DNA of 12,500 nucleotides from an uncultured Oscillospiraceae bacterium (GTDB lineage Bacteria; Bacillota; Clostridia; Oscillospirales; Acutalibacteraceae), in assembly GCA_900552925.1 (NCBI GenBank), contig USBH01000018.1, forward strand, positions 1 to 12,500, read 5' to 3'. The notes below the pieces were generated by a model. It had not been told where the DNA came from, made no database searches, and worked only from the letters and a program-made list of their open reading frames with translations. Positions 1-5,555 of the stretch are shown here, piece after piece. The position numbers were made by a program, and so were the translations under genes. The first letter of the stretch is position 1. Each line of letters opens with the position of its first letter.

Positions 1-12
1 TATAAGAGACAG
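1..12 (+). other. Tn5/Nextera mosaic-end adapter remnant
   Basis: The first 12 bases, TATAAGAGACAG, are identical to the last 12 bases of the 19-bp Tn5 mosaic end used in Nextera tagmentation adapters. They sit exactly at the window edge, where an untrimmed adapter on a contig end would lie. The genomic sequence probably starts near base 13. A chance 12-base match at precisely this position is very unlikely, but it cannot be formally excluded without reads. Confidence 0.85.
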
Positions 13-27
13 AAATTCTCCTTTTTC

Positions 28-68
28 AAAAATCTGCGGACGGCCGGGCTTTCGCCGGCAGCCCGCAG
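28..68 (-). terminator. Terminator of the DUF1836 gene
   Basis: Read on the minus strand, two nested stems (CTGCGG/CCGCAG outer at 63-68 and 34-39; GCCGG/CCGGC inner at 55-59 and 43-47) are followed by ATTTTT (28-33). It lies 15 bases past the stop codon of the DUF1836 gene, as expected for an intrinsic terminator. Confidence 0.75.
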
Positions 69-82
69 GGTGGCTGTCGTCC

Positions 83-658
83 TTACAGGATGCTCGGGGA
101 TTTCGGCAGGGCGCGCAGCATGCGCTGGGCGTCCTCCTGCAGCTGTGCGGAGCGCCATGCGGTCAGCATGATGCGCAGCACCTCCTGCACGCGCGAGCGG
201 TCGCCGGGCGCCTGCTCGTGGTAGTCCGGCAGGCTGCGCTCGATCATCGGCACGATCTCGTCGGGCATCGGGAAGCCGTCGCGGTCGACCGTGTGCGCCA
301 GCACGACGAAGGCGTTGTAGAGCTGCGTGTCGTCGATGATGTCGTCCTCGTCGTCGTCCAGCGTGCCGTTGACGTAGGTCAGAAGCTGGCAGATCTGCTC
401 GATCGGCAGCGCGCCCTTGAGCGCGTTGATGATCAGGATGCGGCTGAGCTGGCGGCGCGTGTATTTGCGCAGCTTCGGCGCCGTCACAAAGCCGCGGCGC
501 ACCCAGTTCTGCACGATATAGGGCTCGAGGCCCGTGATCTGCGTGACCTGGGAGAGCACGAGGCCGCCGGTCAGGAACATGGCGGAGAGCGTTTCCTCTG
601 CCGCCGCGGGGCTGTCGGAATCGACGCGGAGCACGGTTCCGGGAAGTATCCAACTCAT
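83..658 (-). CDS. DUF1836 domain-containing protein
   Basis: A 191-residue protein of the DUF1836 family, a Firmicute group of unknown function with a MerR-like winged-helix look near the N-terminus. Residues about 30-80 carry the likely helix-turn-helix (LSQVTQITGLEPYIVQNWV, then a KLRKYTRRQLSRI segment), followed by an acidic Asp/Glu run (DDDEDDIIDD) and a helical C-terminal half. The start is set at 658 because AAGGAG (668-673) lies 9 bases upstream; an in-frame ATG at 694 lacks such a site and lies inside the promoter. A strong promoter precedes it and a terminator follows, so it is monocistronic. A regulatory DNA-binding role is likely from the fold; its target is unknown. Confidence 0.88.
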   Translation of the reverse strand: MSWILPGTVLRVDSDSPAAAEETLSAMFLTGGLVLSQVTQITGLEPYIVQNWVRRGFVTAPKLRKYTRRQLSRILIINALKGALPIEQICQLLTYVNGTLDDDEDDIIDDTQLYNAFVVLAHTVDRDGFPMPDEIVPMIERSLPDYHEQAPGDRSRVQEVLRIMLTAWRSAQLQEDAQRMLRALPKSPSIL

Positions 659-689
659 AATTCTTATCTCCTTGTAATGTGATGATGAA

Positions 690-718
690 AGCATAACATA
701 TAATCACAGGATTGTCAA
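690..718 (-). promoter_or_regulatory. Sigma-A promoter of the DUF1836 gene
   Basis: On the minus strand, TTGACA (713-718) and TATGCT (690-695) are separated by 17 bases, with TG just before the -10 (extended -10). AT-rich sequence upstream (721-746) could act as an UP element. The start codon at 658 lies about 30 bases below the -10. Confidence 0.85.
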
Positions 719-722
719 CTGG

Positions 723-744
723 AATTTTAAGATTTTTTAAAATT
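723..744. repeat. AT-rich inverted repeat in divergent promoter region
   Basis: AATTTTAA (723-730) and TTAAAATT (737-744) form a perfect 8-bp inverted repeat with a 6-base spacer, just upstream of the DUF1836 promoter and 100 bp before the divergent DUF4349 gene. It could be an operator, an UP element, or simply AT-rich sequence. No clear -35/-10 pair was found for the DUF4349 gene in 745-843. Confidence 0.5.
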
Positions 745-843
745 TTCAGGAAAATTGTGTAACCGCGCCGGGGGATTTGCTTTCATAAGAGGTGAAAGGA
801 AAAATCTGCGCGAAAGAGCGCGGAGCGGAAAGGAGCAGAAACG

Positions 844-1767
844 ATGAAACGGAAAACAGCGGTGCTGGCGCTTTTCTGTCTGCCGGCGGTCCTTTTCATG
901 GGGTGCAGTGACCTGCGCGCGGAGGATACGGCGACGAGCACGGCGGCTTACGCGGAGGAGGGCGGCTTCGACTACGGCGCGACGGAGGAATCGGCCGTGG
1001 CGGACGCCGCGGGCAACGAGACGGGCACGGCCGTCTATGCGGACGGGCAGGCGGCGGACGACCGGAAGATCATCCGCACCGCAAGCATGACGCTGGAGGC
1101 CCGGGACTACGAGGAGGCGCTCGCGGCGCTGCGGGCGGCGGTCGACGAGGCCGGCGGTTATATCGAGTACACCGCGTCGTATGCGGACAGCGGCGCGCGC
1201 AGCGCGGAATTCACCTGCCGCGTGCCGGCGGCGCAGTACGCGCCGTTCCTCGAAGCGGTGCAGGCGGCGGGCAGCGTGCTGCACAGTGAAGAGAGCACGC
1301 AGGACGCGACGGGCGAGTACGTCGACATCGAAGCGCGGCTGAACAGCCTGCGCACACAGGAGGCGCGCCTGCTCGCCCTGATGGAGGAATCCGGCAGTCT
1401 CGAGGAGCTCCTGGCCGTGCAGGAAAAGCTGACGGAGGTGCAGTATGAGATCGAGCGCTACACGGGGCAGCAGAAGGCGCTCGAAAACAGCATCGACTAC
1501 GCTTCCGTTTTCGTCTATGTGCAGGAGGTGGAAGCGTATACGCCGGCGGAGCCGGACTTCGGCGCGCGCGTGGCGGCGGCCTTTTCCGGCATGCTGCAGG
1601 GCGTTGTGGACGGCGCGCAGGGCTTTGTGATCGCGCTGATCTACGCGCTGCCGTTCCTCGCCGTCGGCGGCGCGGCGACGGTCGTCATCGTCCTGTGCGT
1701 GCGGCGCAGAAGGCGCAACCGCCCGCCGGTCCAGCCGCCCGTGCCGCCGCAGGAGAATAAACAGTAG
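844..1767 (+). CDS. DUF4349 membrane-anchored lipoprotein
   Basis: A 307-residue envelope protein of the DUF4349 family, function unknown. The N-terminus is a lipoprotein-like signal: MKRK, a hydrophobic core, then FMGC with the candidate lipidated Cys at 21. Residues about 25-73 are a low-complexity Ala/Glu/Thr linker. The DUF4349 domain runs from about 74 (RKIIRTASMTLEARDYEEAL) to 235, with a coiled-coil-like helical stretch at about 158-218. One membrane segment (about 261-286) follows, then an Arg-rich stop-transfer (RRRRR) and a Pro/Gln tail. AAAGGAG lies 7-8 bases before the ATG. The protein would be anchored at both ends with the domain outside the cell. A terminator follows directly. 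Confidence 0.88.
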   Translation: MKRKTAVLALFCLPAVLFMGCSDLRAEDTATSTAAYAEEGGFDYGATEESAVADAAGNETGTAVYADGQAADDRKIIRTASMTLEARDYEEALAALRAAVDEAGGYIEYTASYADSGARSAEFTCRVPAAQYAPFLEAVQAAGSVLHSEESTQDATGEYVDIEARLNSLRTQEARLLALMEESGSLEELLAVQEKLTEVQYEIERYTGQQKALENSIDYASVFVYVQEVEAYTPAEPDFGARVAAAFSGMLQGVVDGAQGFVIALIYALPFLAVGGAATVVIVLCVRRRRRNRPPVQPPVPPQENKQ

Positions 1768-1786
1768 AATTGCTTTATACCCCAAA

Positions 1787-1821
1787 GCGGGGCCGCTGCG
1801 CACGGCGGCCCCGCGCCTTTT
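1787..1821 (+). terminator. Terminator after the DUF4349 gene
   Basis: A 10-bp GC-rich stem (1787-1796 with 1805-1814, core GGGGCCGC/GCGGCCCC), an 8-base loop, then GCCTTTT. It separates the DUF4349 gene from the next transcription unit. Confidence 0.85.
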
Positions 1822-1824
1822 CTC

Positions 1825-1853
1825 TTGACAACGCGCTTTCCGGCACGTATACT
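1825..1853 (+). promoter_or_regulatory. Near-perfect sigma-A promoter
   Basis: TTGACA (1825-1830), a 17-base spacer and TATACT (1848-1853). It follows the preceding terminator at once and lies about 37 bases before the ATG at 1891, so the zinc-ribbon/DUF4190 gene should be transcribed independently and strongly. Confidence 0.92.
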
Positions 1854-1890
1854 GAACATAGGAATAAGCGTGATGGGGAGGCCATGATTT

Positions 1891-2451
1891 ATGGTGCAGT
1901 GCAGCCGATGTGGGACGATTTATGAGGAAAGTGCGGCGTATTGCCCGCATTGCGGGGCGAACGCCCCGGTGGTTTACAGCCAGCCGCCGCAGGGATACGG
2001 TCAGCCGCCCGTGCCGCCGCAGCAGGGCCAGCAGACGCCGCCTCCACCGCAGGGATACGGCCAGCCGCCTGTGCCGCCGCAGGAGCCGCAGGGCTATCCC
2101 GGCCAGCAGGGGCAGCCGCAGCAGCCGCCGGTCTATGCGCCGCCTCCGGCCAACCCGTACGGGCAGGTGCCGACGAATCCGTACTACGCGCCGCCCCCGA
2201 TCGTGCAGCCGCCCTACAACGGCATGGCCATCGGCGGCTTTGTGCTCGCGTGCGTTTCGCTGGTCCTGTGCTGCCTCCCGATCACGGCGATCGTGGGCCT
2301 TGTGCTGTCGATCATCAGCATGCCGCAGATCGACCAGCGCGGCGAGCGCGGCAAGGGCCTCGCTGTCGCGGGCATCGTACTCAATGCACTCGTGGTACTC
2401 GGGTGGCTGCTGATGTTCATCATTTCGCTGATGGGCAGCATGGCCTACTGA
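1891..2451 (+). CDS. Zinc-ribbon, Pro/Gln-rich, DUF4190 membrane protein
   Basis: A 186-residue protein in three parts. Residues 1-25 form a zinc ribbon with CxxC pairs at C4/C7 and C18/C21. Residues about 30-108 are a Pro/Gln/Gly/Tyr linker with a repeated QGYGQPPVPPQ motif (60-base period in the DNA). Residues about 111-186 are a DUF4190 domain with two membrane segments (about 112-143 and 156-182) joined by a charged IDQRGERGKG loop. The N-terminal ribbon is expected to face the cytoplasm. The start is fixed by GGGAGG (1876-1881) 9 bases upstream; the ATG at 1884 is out of frame. The function is unknown; such proteins are common in Clostridia and Actinobacteria and are often given no role beyond the domain name. 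Confidence 0.88.
   Translation: MVQCSRCGTIYEESAAYCPHCGANAPVVYSQPPQGYGQPPVPPQQGQQTPPPPQGYGQPPVPPQEPQGYPGQQGQPQQPPVYAPPPANPYGQVPTNPYYAPPPIVQPPYNGMAIGGFVLACVSLVLCCLPITAIVGLVLSIISMPQIDQRGERGKGLAVAGIVLNALVVLGWLLMFIISLMGSMAY
1987..2082 (+). repeat. Internal coding repeat, 60-bp period
   Basis: A 36-base block containing CAGGGATACGG and then CAGCCGCCNGTGCCGCCGCAG occurs at 1987-2022 and 2047-2082 with only two or so differences. It encodes the repeated PQGYGQPPVPPQ of the linker. Slippage or unequal exchange could change linker length between strains. Confidence 0.75.
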
Positions 2452-2473
2452 GCCGCAAGGCGCAAAGAACGCG

Positions 2474-2506
2474 AAAAAAAGACCGTTCCGATCGGAACGG
2501 TCTTTT
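2474..2506. terminator. Bidirectional terminator between DUF4190 gene and rpsT
   Basis: A 30-bp perfect palindrome (2477-2506, core GACCGTTCCGATCGGAACGGTC flanked by AAAA and TTTT; no unpaired base is required except for the loop turn). On the minus strand it runs into seven Ts (complement of 2474-2480), making it strongest for rpsT; on the plus strand the T run is four. It serves both convergent genes. Confidence 0.9.
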
Positions 2507-2525
2507 AATCATGCGATTTTGGAAG

Positions 2526-2786
2526 TTACGCGCTCGCGTTGAGTTTCTTATCGAGAGCGGACTTCTTTCTGGCAGCCGTGTTCTTGGGCAGGATTCCCTT
2601 CGCAGCCGCCTGGTCGATCTTCTTGACGGCAACCTTGACAGCCTCCGCCTTGTCAGCCGCGTTGGACTCGATCGCCGCGTGGGCCTTCTTGAGCTCGGTC
2701 TTGAGCTGAGAGTTGATCATCTTGTTCTGCAGGGTCTTGGCAGCGGTGACCTTTACGCGCTTCTTAGCCGATTTAATGTTGGGCAC
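2526..2786 (-). CDS. rpsT: 30S ribosomal protein S20
   Basis: An 86-residue basic protein that binds 16S rRNA in the small ribosomal subunit. The N-terminus [12 protein letters not shown] and the C-terminal [15 protein letters not shown] are family hallmarks, and the length is typical. The start is GTG at 2784-2786, because AGGAGG (2795-2800) sits 8 bases upstream and the family starts at [10 protein letters not shown]. The open frame continues upstream to 2852, but those residues do not resemble S20. The gene stands alone between its own promoter(s) and a strong terminator. S20 is autoregulated translationally in E. coli, where its start is UUG, so a weak start codon here fits the family habit; regulation in this organism is not shown. 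Confidence 0.96.
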   Translation of the reverse strand: MPNIKSAKKRVKVTAAKTLQNKMINSQLKTELKKAHAAIESNAADKAEAVKVAVKKIDQAAAKGILPKNTAARKKSALDKKLNASA

Positions 2787-2885
2787 AGTAGACACCTCCT
2801 CGATAACAGGATTATAGTACGGCGAAACCGCCTGAACCGTATTGGTGGGCATAGATTCGCCTTAAACTCCAATAACGCAGAAATA

Positions 2886-2914
2886 ATCATATCACATTGC
2901 CCCCGAAAATGCAA
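2886..2914 (-). promoter_or_regulatory. Candidate rpsT promoter
   Basis: On the minus strand: TTGCAT (2909-2914), 17 bases, TATGAT (2886-2891), with TGA directly before the -10 (extended -10). This would give a leader of roughly 95 nt. A second -10-like TATAAT lies at 2811-2816 (minus) but has a poor -35 and would leave only a very short leader. Confidence 0.6.
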
Positions 2915-3005
2915 GCGTTTTTTCCGGATTTTTCGCAAAACGCGCCCGCTTGGTGTGAAAACCGGGAAAACCACAAGATACGGGCGGCGCGCAGCTTTTT
3001 TTCTG

Positions 3006-3034
3006 TGGATTTTCTTTCGGAAAAGCCTTATAAT
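3006..3034 (+). promoter_or_regulatory. Candidate promoter upstream of the tandem repeats
   Basis: A perfect -10 TATAAT at 3029-3034; the best -35 at 17-base spacing is TGGATT (3006-3011, 3 of 6). A transcript from here would begin near 3041, fold a 6-bp hairpin at 3049-3063 (GCCGTC/GACGGC) and carry both structured repeats as a leader of about 250 nt before the hydrolase gene. The -35 is weak, so the call is tentative. Confidence 0.5.
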
Positions 3035-3087
3035 GGAAAAAGGGAAAGGCCGTCCCGGACGGCAGAATTGCATGTTGGGAGGCGTTC

Positions 3088-3187
3088 GTGTGAAAAATGC
3101 TTTTTCACACACGATTTGTGCCTTTGCCGCGACGGGCAAAGCGGAATCGGCTCCGCCGACCGGCACAGAAAATAAGGGAAGGTGATT
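3088..3187 (+). repeat. Structured tandem repeat, copy 1
   Basis: First of two ~101-bp direct repeats. It holds a perfect 10-bp hairpin (GTGTGAAAAA 3088-3097 with TTTTTCACAC 3101-3110). A three-way-junction-like fold follows: outer stem TGTGCC/GGCACA (3117-3122 with 3162-3167), inner hairpin TTTGCC/GGCAAA (3123-3128 with 3135-3140) and inner hairpin TCGGC/GCCGA (3147-3151 with 3155-3159). It ends in a purine-rich AATAAGGGAAGGTGATT that looks like a ribosome site. By hand it aligns to copy 2 with about 11 substitutions and three single-base indels. Confidence 0.92.
3090..3185 (+). CDS. Possible 31-residue leader peptide in repeat copy 1
   Basis: GTG at 3090 lies 7 bases after GGGAGG (3077-3082), and 31 codons run to TGA at 3183-3185. 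The peptide begins MKNAFSHTICAF and ends TENKGR; no domain is recognised. The next start (GTG 3191) comes 5 bases after the stop, so translational coupling is possible. The good ribosome site argues for translation. The frame difference from the copy 2 peptide argues that protein sequence is not what is conserved. Confidence 0.3.
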   Translation: MKNAFSHTICAFAATGKAESAPPTGTENKGR

Positions 3188-3188
3188 A

Positions 3189-3291
3189 ATGTGAAAAATA
3201 CATTTTTCACATACGATTTGCGCCTTTGCCGCGACGAACAAAGCGGCAATCGGCTTCGCCGACCGGCGCAAAAAAATAAGGAATGGTGATT
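3189..3291 (+). repeat. Structured tandem repeat, copy 2
   Basis: Second copy. The first hairpin is ATGTGAAAAA/TTTTTCACAT (3189-3198 with 3203-3212); the outer stem is TTTGCGCC/GGCGCAAA (3217-3224 with 3265-3272); inner hairpins are TTTG/CAAA (3225-3228 with 3239-3242) and TCGGC/GCCGA (3250-3254 with 3258-3262). Relative to copy 1, G-C becomes A-T at the base of the first hairpin and T-A (3119-3165) becomes C-G (3221-3268) in the outer stem: two compensatory changes. One inner hairpin is weakened (GG to AA). The unit ends just before the ATG at 3295, so it supplies the hydrolase's ribosome-binding region. Confidence 0.92.
3191..3289 (+). CDS. Possible 32-residue leader peptide in repeat copy 2
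   Basis: GTG at 3191, preceded by GGGAAGG (3176-3182), runs 32 codons to TGA at 3287-3289. The peptide begins MKNTFFTYDLRL and ends KNKEW; no domain is recognised. A one-base difference in the hairpin loop puts most of it in a different frame from the copy 1 peptide. The stop lies 5 bases before the hydrolase ATG at 3295, the same spacing as between the first stop and this start. Confidence 0.3.
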   Translation: MKNTFFTYDLRLCRDEQSGNRLRRPAQKNKEW

Positions 3292-3294
3292 TGT

Positions 3295-4125
3295 ATGTCC
3301 AAATTCTTCACAGCAAACAGGATCTTCGACAACGTCACGCAGATCGGCGGCCTCGGCGGCGAGCTGTGCTACCTCATCGAGGGCAGTGAAAAGGCGCTTT
3401 TGATCGACGGTCTTTCGGGCGTCGGCAGCCTTAAGGCCTTCGTGCGCGAGCTGACCGACCTGCCGGTGGAGCTTGTGCTCACGCACGGCCACGTCGACCA
3501 CGCGGGCGCGGCGTTCGAGTACGGCGTCTGCCGCGTGCACCCGGCGGATATCGAGATGCTCTACGAAAACGGCGACCCCGCGCGCCGCTACGACTTTGTG
3601 ACGCGCGGCCGCCCGGCGGGCGCGTTCATGCCGAAAACGGAGGACGTCGTGCCGCGGTGCGCCGTGCGCACGCTGCCCGTGGGGGACGGCGACGTGTTCG
3701 AGCTCGGCGGCGTGGAGATCGAGGCCATCGGCGTGCCGGGCCACACAGCGGGTACGCTCGTCTTTCTCGACCGCATGCACCGCGTTGTCTATTCCGGCGA
3801 CGCCTGCAACCCGAACACGCTGCTCGCGCTGCCCGGCTCCACGACGGTCGAGACGTACAAGCAGAGCCTGCTGCACTTTTCGTCGCATATCGAATCGTTC
3901 GACGTGCTCTACGGCGGGCACGGCACCGGCGCGGTGCCGAAGCGCATCGTCGGCGAGGCGATCGAGCTGTGCGACGAGATCATGGCGGGCACGGACGACC
4001 AGTACCCGATGGCGTACATCGGCCGCGATTTCCTCTATGCGCGCCGCTTCACCGGCGATTTCAAGTGCCGCGACGGCCGGCTCGCCAACATCGCCTACAA
4101 AAAGGAAAGTATTTTCAACAGATAA
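3295..4125 (+). CDS. Metallo-beta-lactamase-fold hydrolase
   Basis: A 276-residue soluble metallohydrolase of the MBL superfamily. The metal-binding signature THGHVDHAG is at 63-71 (H64, H66, D68, H69), GHTAG at 149-153 supplies H150, GDA at 168-170 supplies D169, and GGHG at 207-210 supplies H209. All ligands for a dinuclear metal site are present, so an active hydrolase is expected. The substrate is unknown: the superfamily spans glyoxalase II, lactonases, thioesterases and nucleases, and no subfamily-specific feature is recognised. ATG 3295 is preferred over 3283 because 3283 directly abuts AAGGA and overlaps the repeat end. The leader contains both structured repeats. No clear terminator follows. 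Confidence 0.9.
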   Translation: MSKFFTANRIFDNVTQIGGLGGELCYLIEGSEKALLIDGLSGVGSLKAFVRELTDLPVELVLTHGHVDHAGAAFEYGVCRVHPADIEMLYENGDPARRYDFVTRGRPAGAFMPKTEDVVPRCAVRTLPVGDGDVFELGGVEIEAIGVPGHTAGTLVFLDRMHRVVYSGDACNPNTLLALPGSTTVETYKQSLLHFSSHIESFDVLYGGHGTGAVPKRIVGEAIELCDEIMAGTDDQYPMAYIGRDFLYARRFTGDFKCRDGRLANIAYKKESIFNR

Positions 4126-4246
4126 GCGCGCGGCGCGTCTCTGCATTCTGCGGCTTTTCCTCCGCCGTCTGGGTGAGATGGTGGAGGTACAGCGTGCGCA
4201 GCGCGCCGGCGTCCGCCGGGGCGGCTTTTCGGATGAGCAAAGACAT
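4115..4246 (-). pseudogene. Truncated GNAT acetyltransferase (N-terminus only)
   Basis: A 43-residue frame starting MSLLIRKAAPADAGALRTLY matches the N-terminal strand and helix typical of GNAT N-acetyltransferases (IRKAxPxDAxALRxLY...HLT). It stops after ALIC, before any acetyl-CoA-binding R/QxxGxG/A motif, whereas family members run about 150-170 residues. It retains a good ribosome site (GGAGGG, 4254-4259) and a promoter. Its last codons overlap the 3' end of the convergent hydrolase gene by 11 bases. The likely history is loss of the 3' part by a deletion or rearrangement that joined it to the hydrolase gene. It might instead be a short expressed peptide, but it cannot be an acetyltransferase. 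Confidence 0.7.
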
Positions 4247-4277
4247 CGGAAATCCCTCCAGTCTGATTTTCGCGTCC

Positions 4278-4306
4278 AGTATAGCACATGCGTCAAAAGA
4301 AGGCAA
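4278..4306 (-). promoter_or_regulatory. Promoter of the truncated GNAT gene
   Basis: On the minus strand: TTGCCT (4301-4306), 17-base spacer, TATACT (4278-4283). It sits about 32 bases before the ATG at 4246, so the gene remnant is probably still transcribed, toward the hydrolase gene. Confidence 0.65.
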
Positions 4307-4328
4307 GCGCGGCGGCAGAAAGGCCGCG

Positions 4329-4341
4329 TATTTGACAAATA
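4329..4341. promoter_or_regulatory. Short palindrome upstream of the ldh promoter
   Basis: TATTTGACAAATA is a 13-bp perfect palindrome about a central A, and ATTTGAC is repeated directly 10 bases on (4341-4347). It lies 25 bp upstream of the ldh -35 and could be an operator. It does not fit the Rex consensus (TTGTTAANNNNTTAACAA). Confidence 0.35.
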
Positions 4342-4365
4342 TTTGACGAGTGCGCGCAAACCCTC

Positions 4366-4394
4366 TTGATTTATAGGGCGAAATCCTCTATAAT
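4366..4394 (+). promoter_or_regulatory. Sigma-A promoter of the L-lactate/malate dehydrogenase gene
   Basis: TTGATT (4366-4371), 17 bases, perfect TATAAT (4389-4394). It gives a leader of about 60 nt before the ATG at 4461. Confidence 0.9.
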
Positions 4395-4460
4395 AAATAA
4401 AAACACGCGCGGAAAAACCGTGCAGACCGAAACGCTTGAAAGGTAAGGGTGAATCAGAGT

Positions 4461-5405
4461 ATGAATAAAATCACCATCATCGGAAGCGGCAGCGTCGGTG
4501 CAACCATCGGCTACACGCTGACCGTCATGGGTCTGGCTTCCGAAATCGTCATGATCGACATCAACAACAACAAGGCGCTCGGCGAAGCGCTCGACATTCG
4601 CCAGGGCACGCCGTTCTGCAGCCCGTGCTCGATCTATGCGGGCAGCTATCCGGACAGCAAGGATTCCGACATCGTCATCATTACCTCCGGCGTCGCGAGA
4701 AAGCCGGGCCAGTCGAGACTCGACCTTGCGCAGACGAACGTCAACATCATCAAGAGCATCATCCCGGAGATCACGCGCTACGCGCCCGACGCCATCTACC
4801 TGATCGTCAGCAACCCGGTCGATATTCTGACCTACACCTTCTGCAAGTGCTCCGGCCTGCCGGAATCCCGCATCATCGGCTCCGGTACGATCCTCGACAC
4901 CGCGCGTCTGCGTGCGCGCCTCGCGGAGTACTACTCGATCAACCAGCTCAACGTGCACGCCTATGTGCTCGGCGAGCACGGCGACAGCTCGTTCGTCCCG
5001 TGGTCTCTCGCGAATATCTCGAACATCCCGGTGCAGGATTACCACAGCTCCATTGAGTCGGCCGACCGCATCATGCCCCCGCTCGATTTTGACGACGTCG
5101 AGAAGTACGTCCGCAAGTCCGGCGGCCGCGTCATCGAGCGCAAGGGCGCGACGTTCTATGCGGTTTCCGTTTCGGTCTGCCACATCGTCAAATGTATCCT
5201 GACCGGCATCGACACCACGATGACCGTTTCCACGATGCTCAACGGCGAGTACGGCATCGACGACGTCTGCCTCAGCCTTGTGAACATTGTCGGTCACAAG
5301 GGCGCGGAGAGCAAGATCCTGCTGCCGCTGAACGACGCGGAGCAGGCGTCCCTGAGAAAGAGCGCGGAGTGCCTGAAGGAGATCATCCGTCAGGTCGAAA
5401 TCTGA
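4461..5405 (+). CDS. ldh: L-lactate/malate dehydrogenase family enzyme
   Basis: A 314-residue NAD-dependent 2-hydroxyacid dehydrogenase reducing pyruvate or oxaloacetate. The Rossmann motif GSGSVG is at 8-13, with D33 ending strand beta-2 (NAD preference). Catalytic residues are in place: R86 (family Arg109), N118 in SNPVD (Asn140), D146 (Asp168), R149 (Arg171) and H173 in GEHGD (His195). The substrate-specificity position in ARKPGQSR is Arg80, where lactate dehydrogenases usually carry Gln102 and malate dehydrogenases Arg; T231 at the Thr246 position is lactate-type. The lactate annotation is therefore conventional, not certain. ATG 4461 gives the usual MNKITIIG start; GTG 4449 adds four residues. 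It has its own promoter and terminator. Confidence 0.9.
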   Translation: MNKITIIGSGSVGATIGYTLTVMGLASEIVMIDINNNKALGEALDIRQGTPFCSPCSIYAGSYPDSKDSDIVIITSGVARKPGQSRLDLAQTNVNIIKSIIPEITRYAPDAIYLIVSNPVDILTYTFCKCSGLPESRIIGSGTILDTARLRARLAEYYSINQLNVHAYVLGEHGDSSFVPWSLANISNIPVQDYHSSIESADRIMPPLDFDDVEKYVRKSGGRVIERKGATFYAVSVSVCHIVKCILTGIDTTMTVSTMLNGEYGIDDVCLSLVNIVGHKGAESKILLPLNDAEQASLRKSAECLKEIIRQVEI

Positions 5406-5431
5406 TCAGGCGTTCCATTACACAACAAAAC

Positions 5432-5469
5432 AGGCGCAGGCGGATCAATTCCGTCTGCGCCTTTCGTTT
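5432..5469 (+). terminator. Terminator after ldh
   Basis: A 13-bp stem with one G-T pair (5432-5444 with 5450-5462), a 5-base loop, then TTTCGTTT. It makes ldh monocistronic. Confidence 0.85.
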
Positions 5470-5555
5470 CGCAAAGCTTGTTTACCCCGTCGTTTGCAGG
5501 ACAATACGCGGGAAACAGCGTGCGGCCTTGGTGCCGCGGGAAGGGAGAAAGAAAC

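Noticed and set aside
844..1950. Long minus-strand frame (727-1950) and other long overlapping frames opposite real genes
   Set aside because: Arg/His/Ala-rich translations with no domain, no ribosome sites, and fully opposite well-supported genes; typical shadows in GC-rich DNA.
2787..2852. Longer rpsT start at 2852
   Set aside because: The extra residues are unlike S20, while the GTG at 2786 has an ideal AGGAGG and yields the family-standard N-terminus.
3101..3110. First repeat hairpin as a transcription terminator
   Set aside because: The T run is inside the stem arm (TTTTTCACAC) rather than after it, and both strands lack a T tract following the stem.
3088..3291. CRISPR array
   Set aside because: Only two ~101-bp units with no spacers between short identical repeats; the sequence is one continuous tandem duplication.
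4329..4341. Rex operator upstream of ldh
   Set aside because: The palindrome lacks the TTGTTAA half-site pattern and spacing of Rex sites, so only a generic operator can be suggested.
5522..5537. GCGGC/GCCGC hairpin before the rhodanese gene as a regulatory element
   Set aside because: Only 5 bp and GC-rich; such stems are frequent by chance in this DNA and nothing else supports a role.
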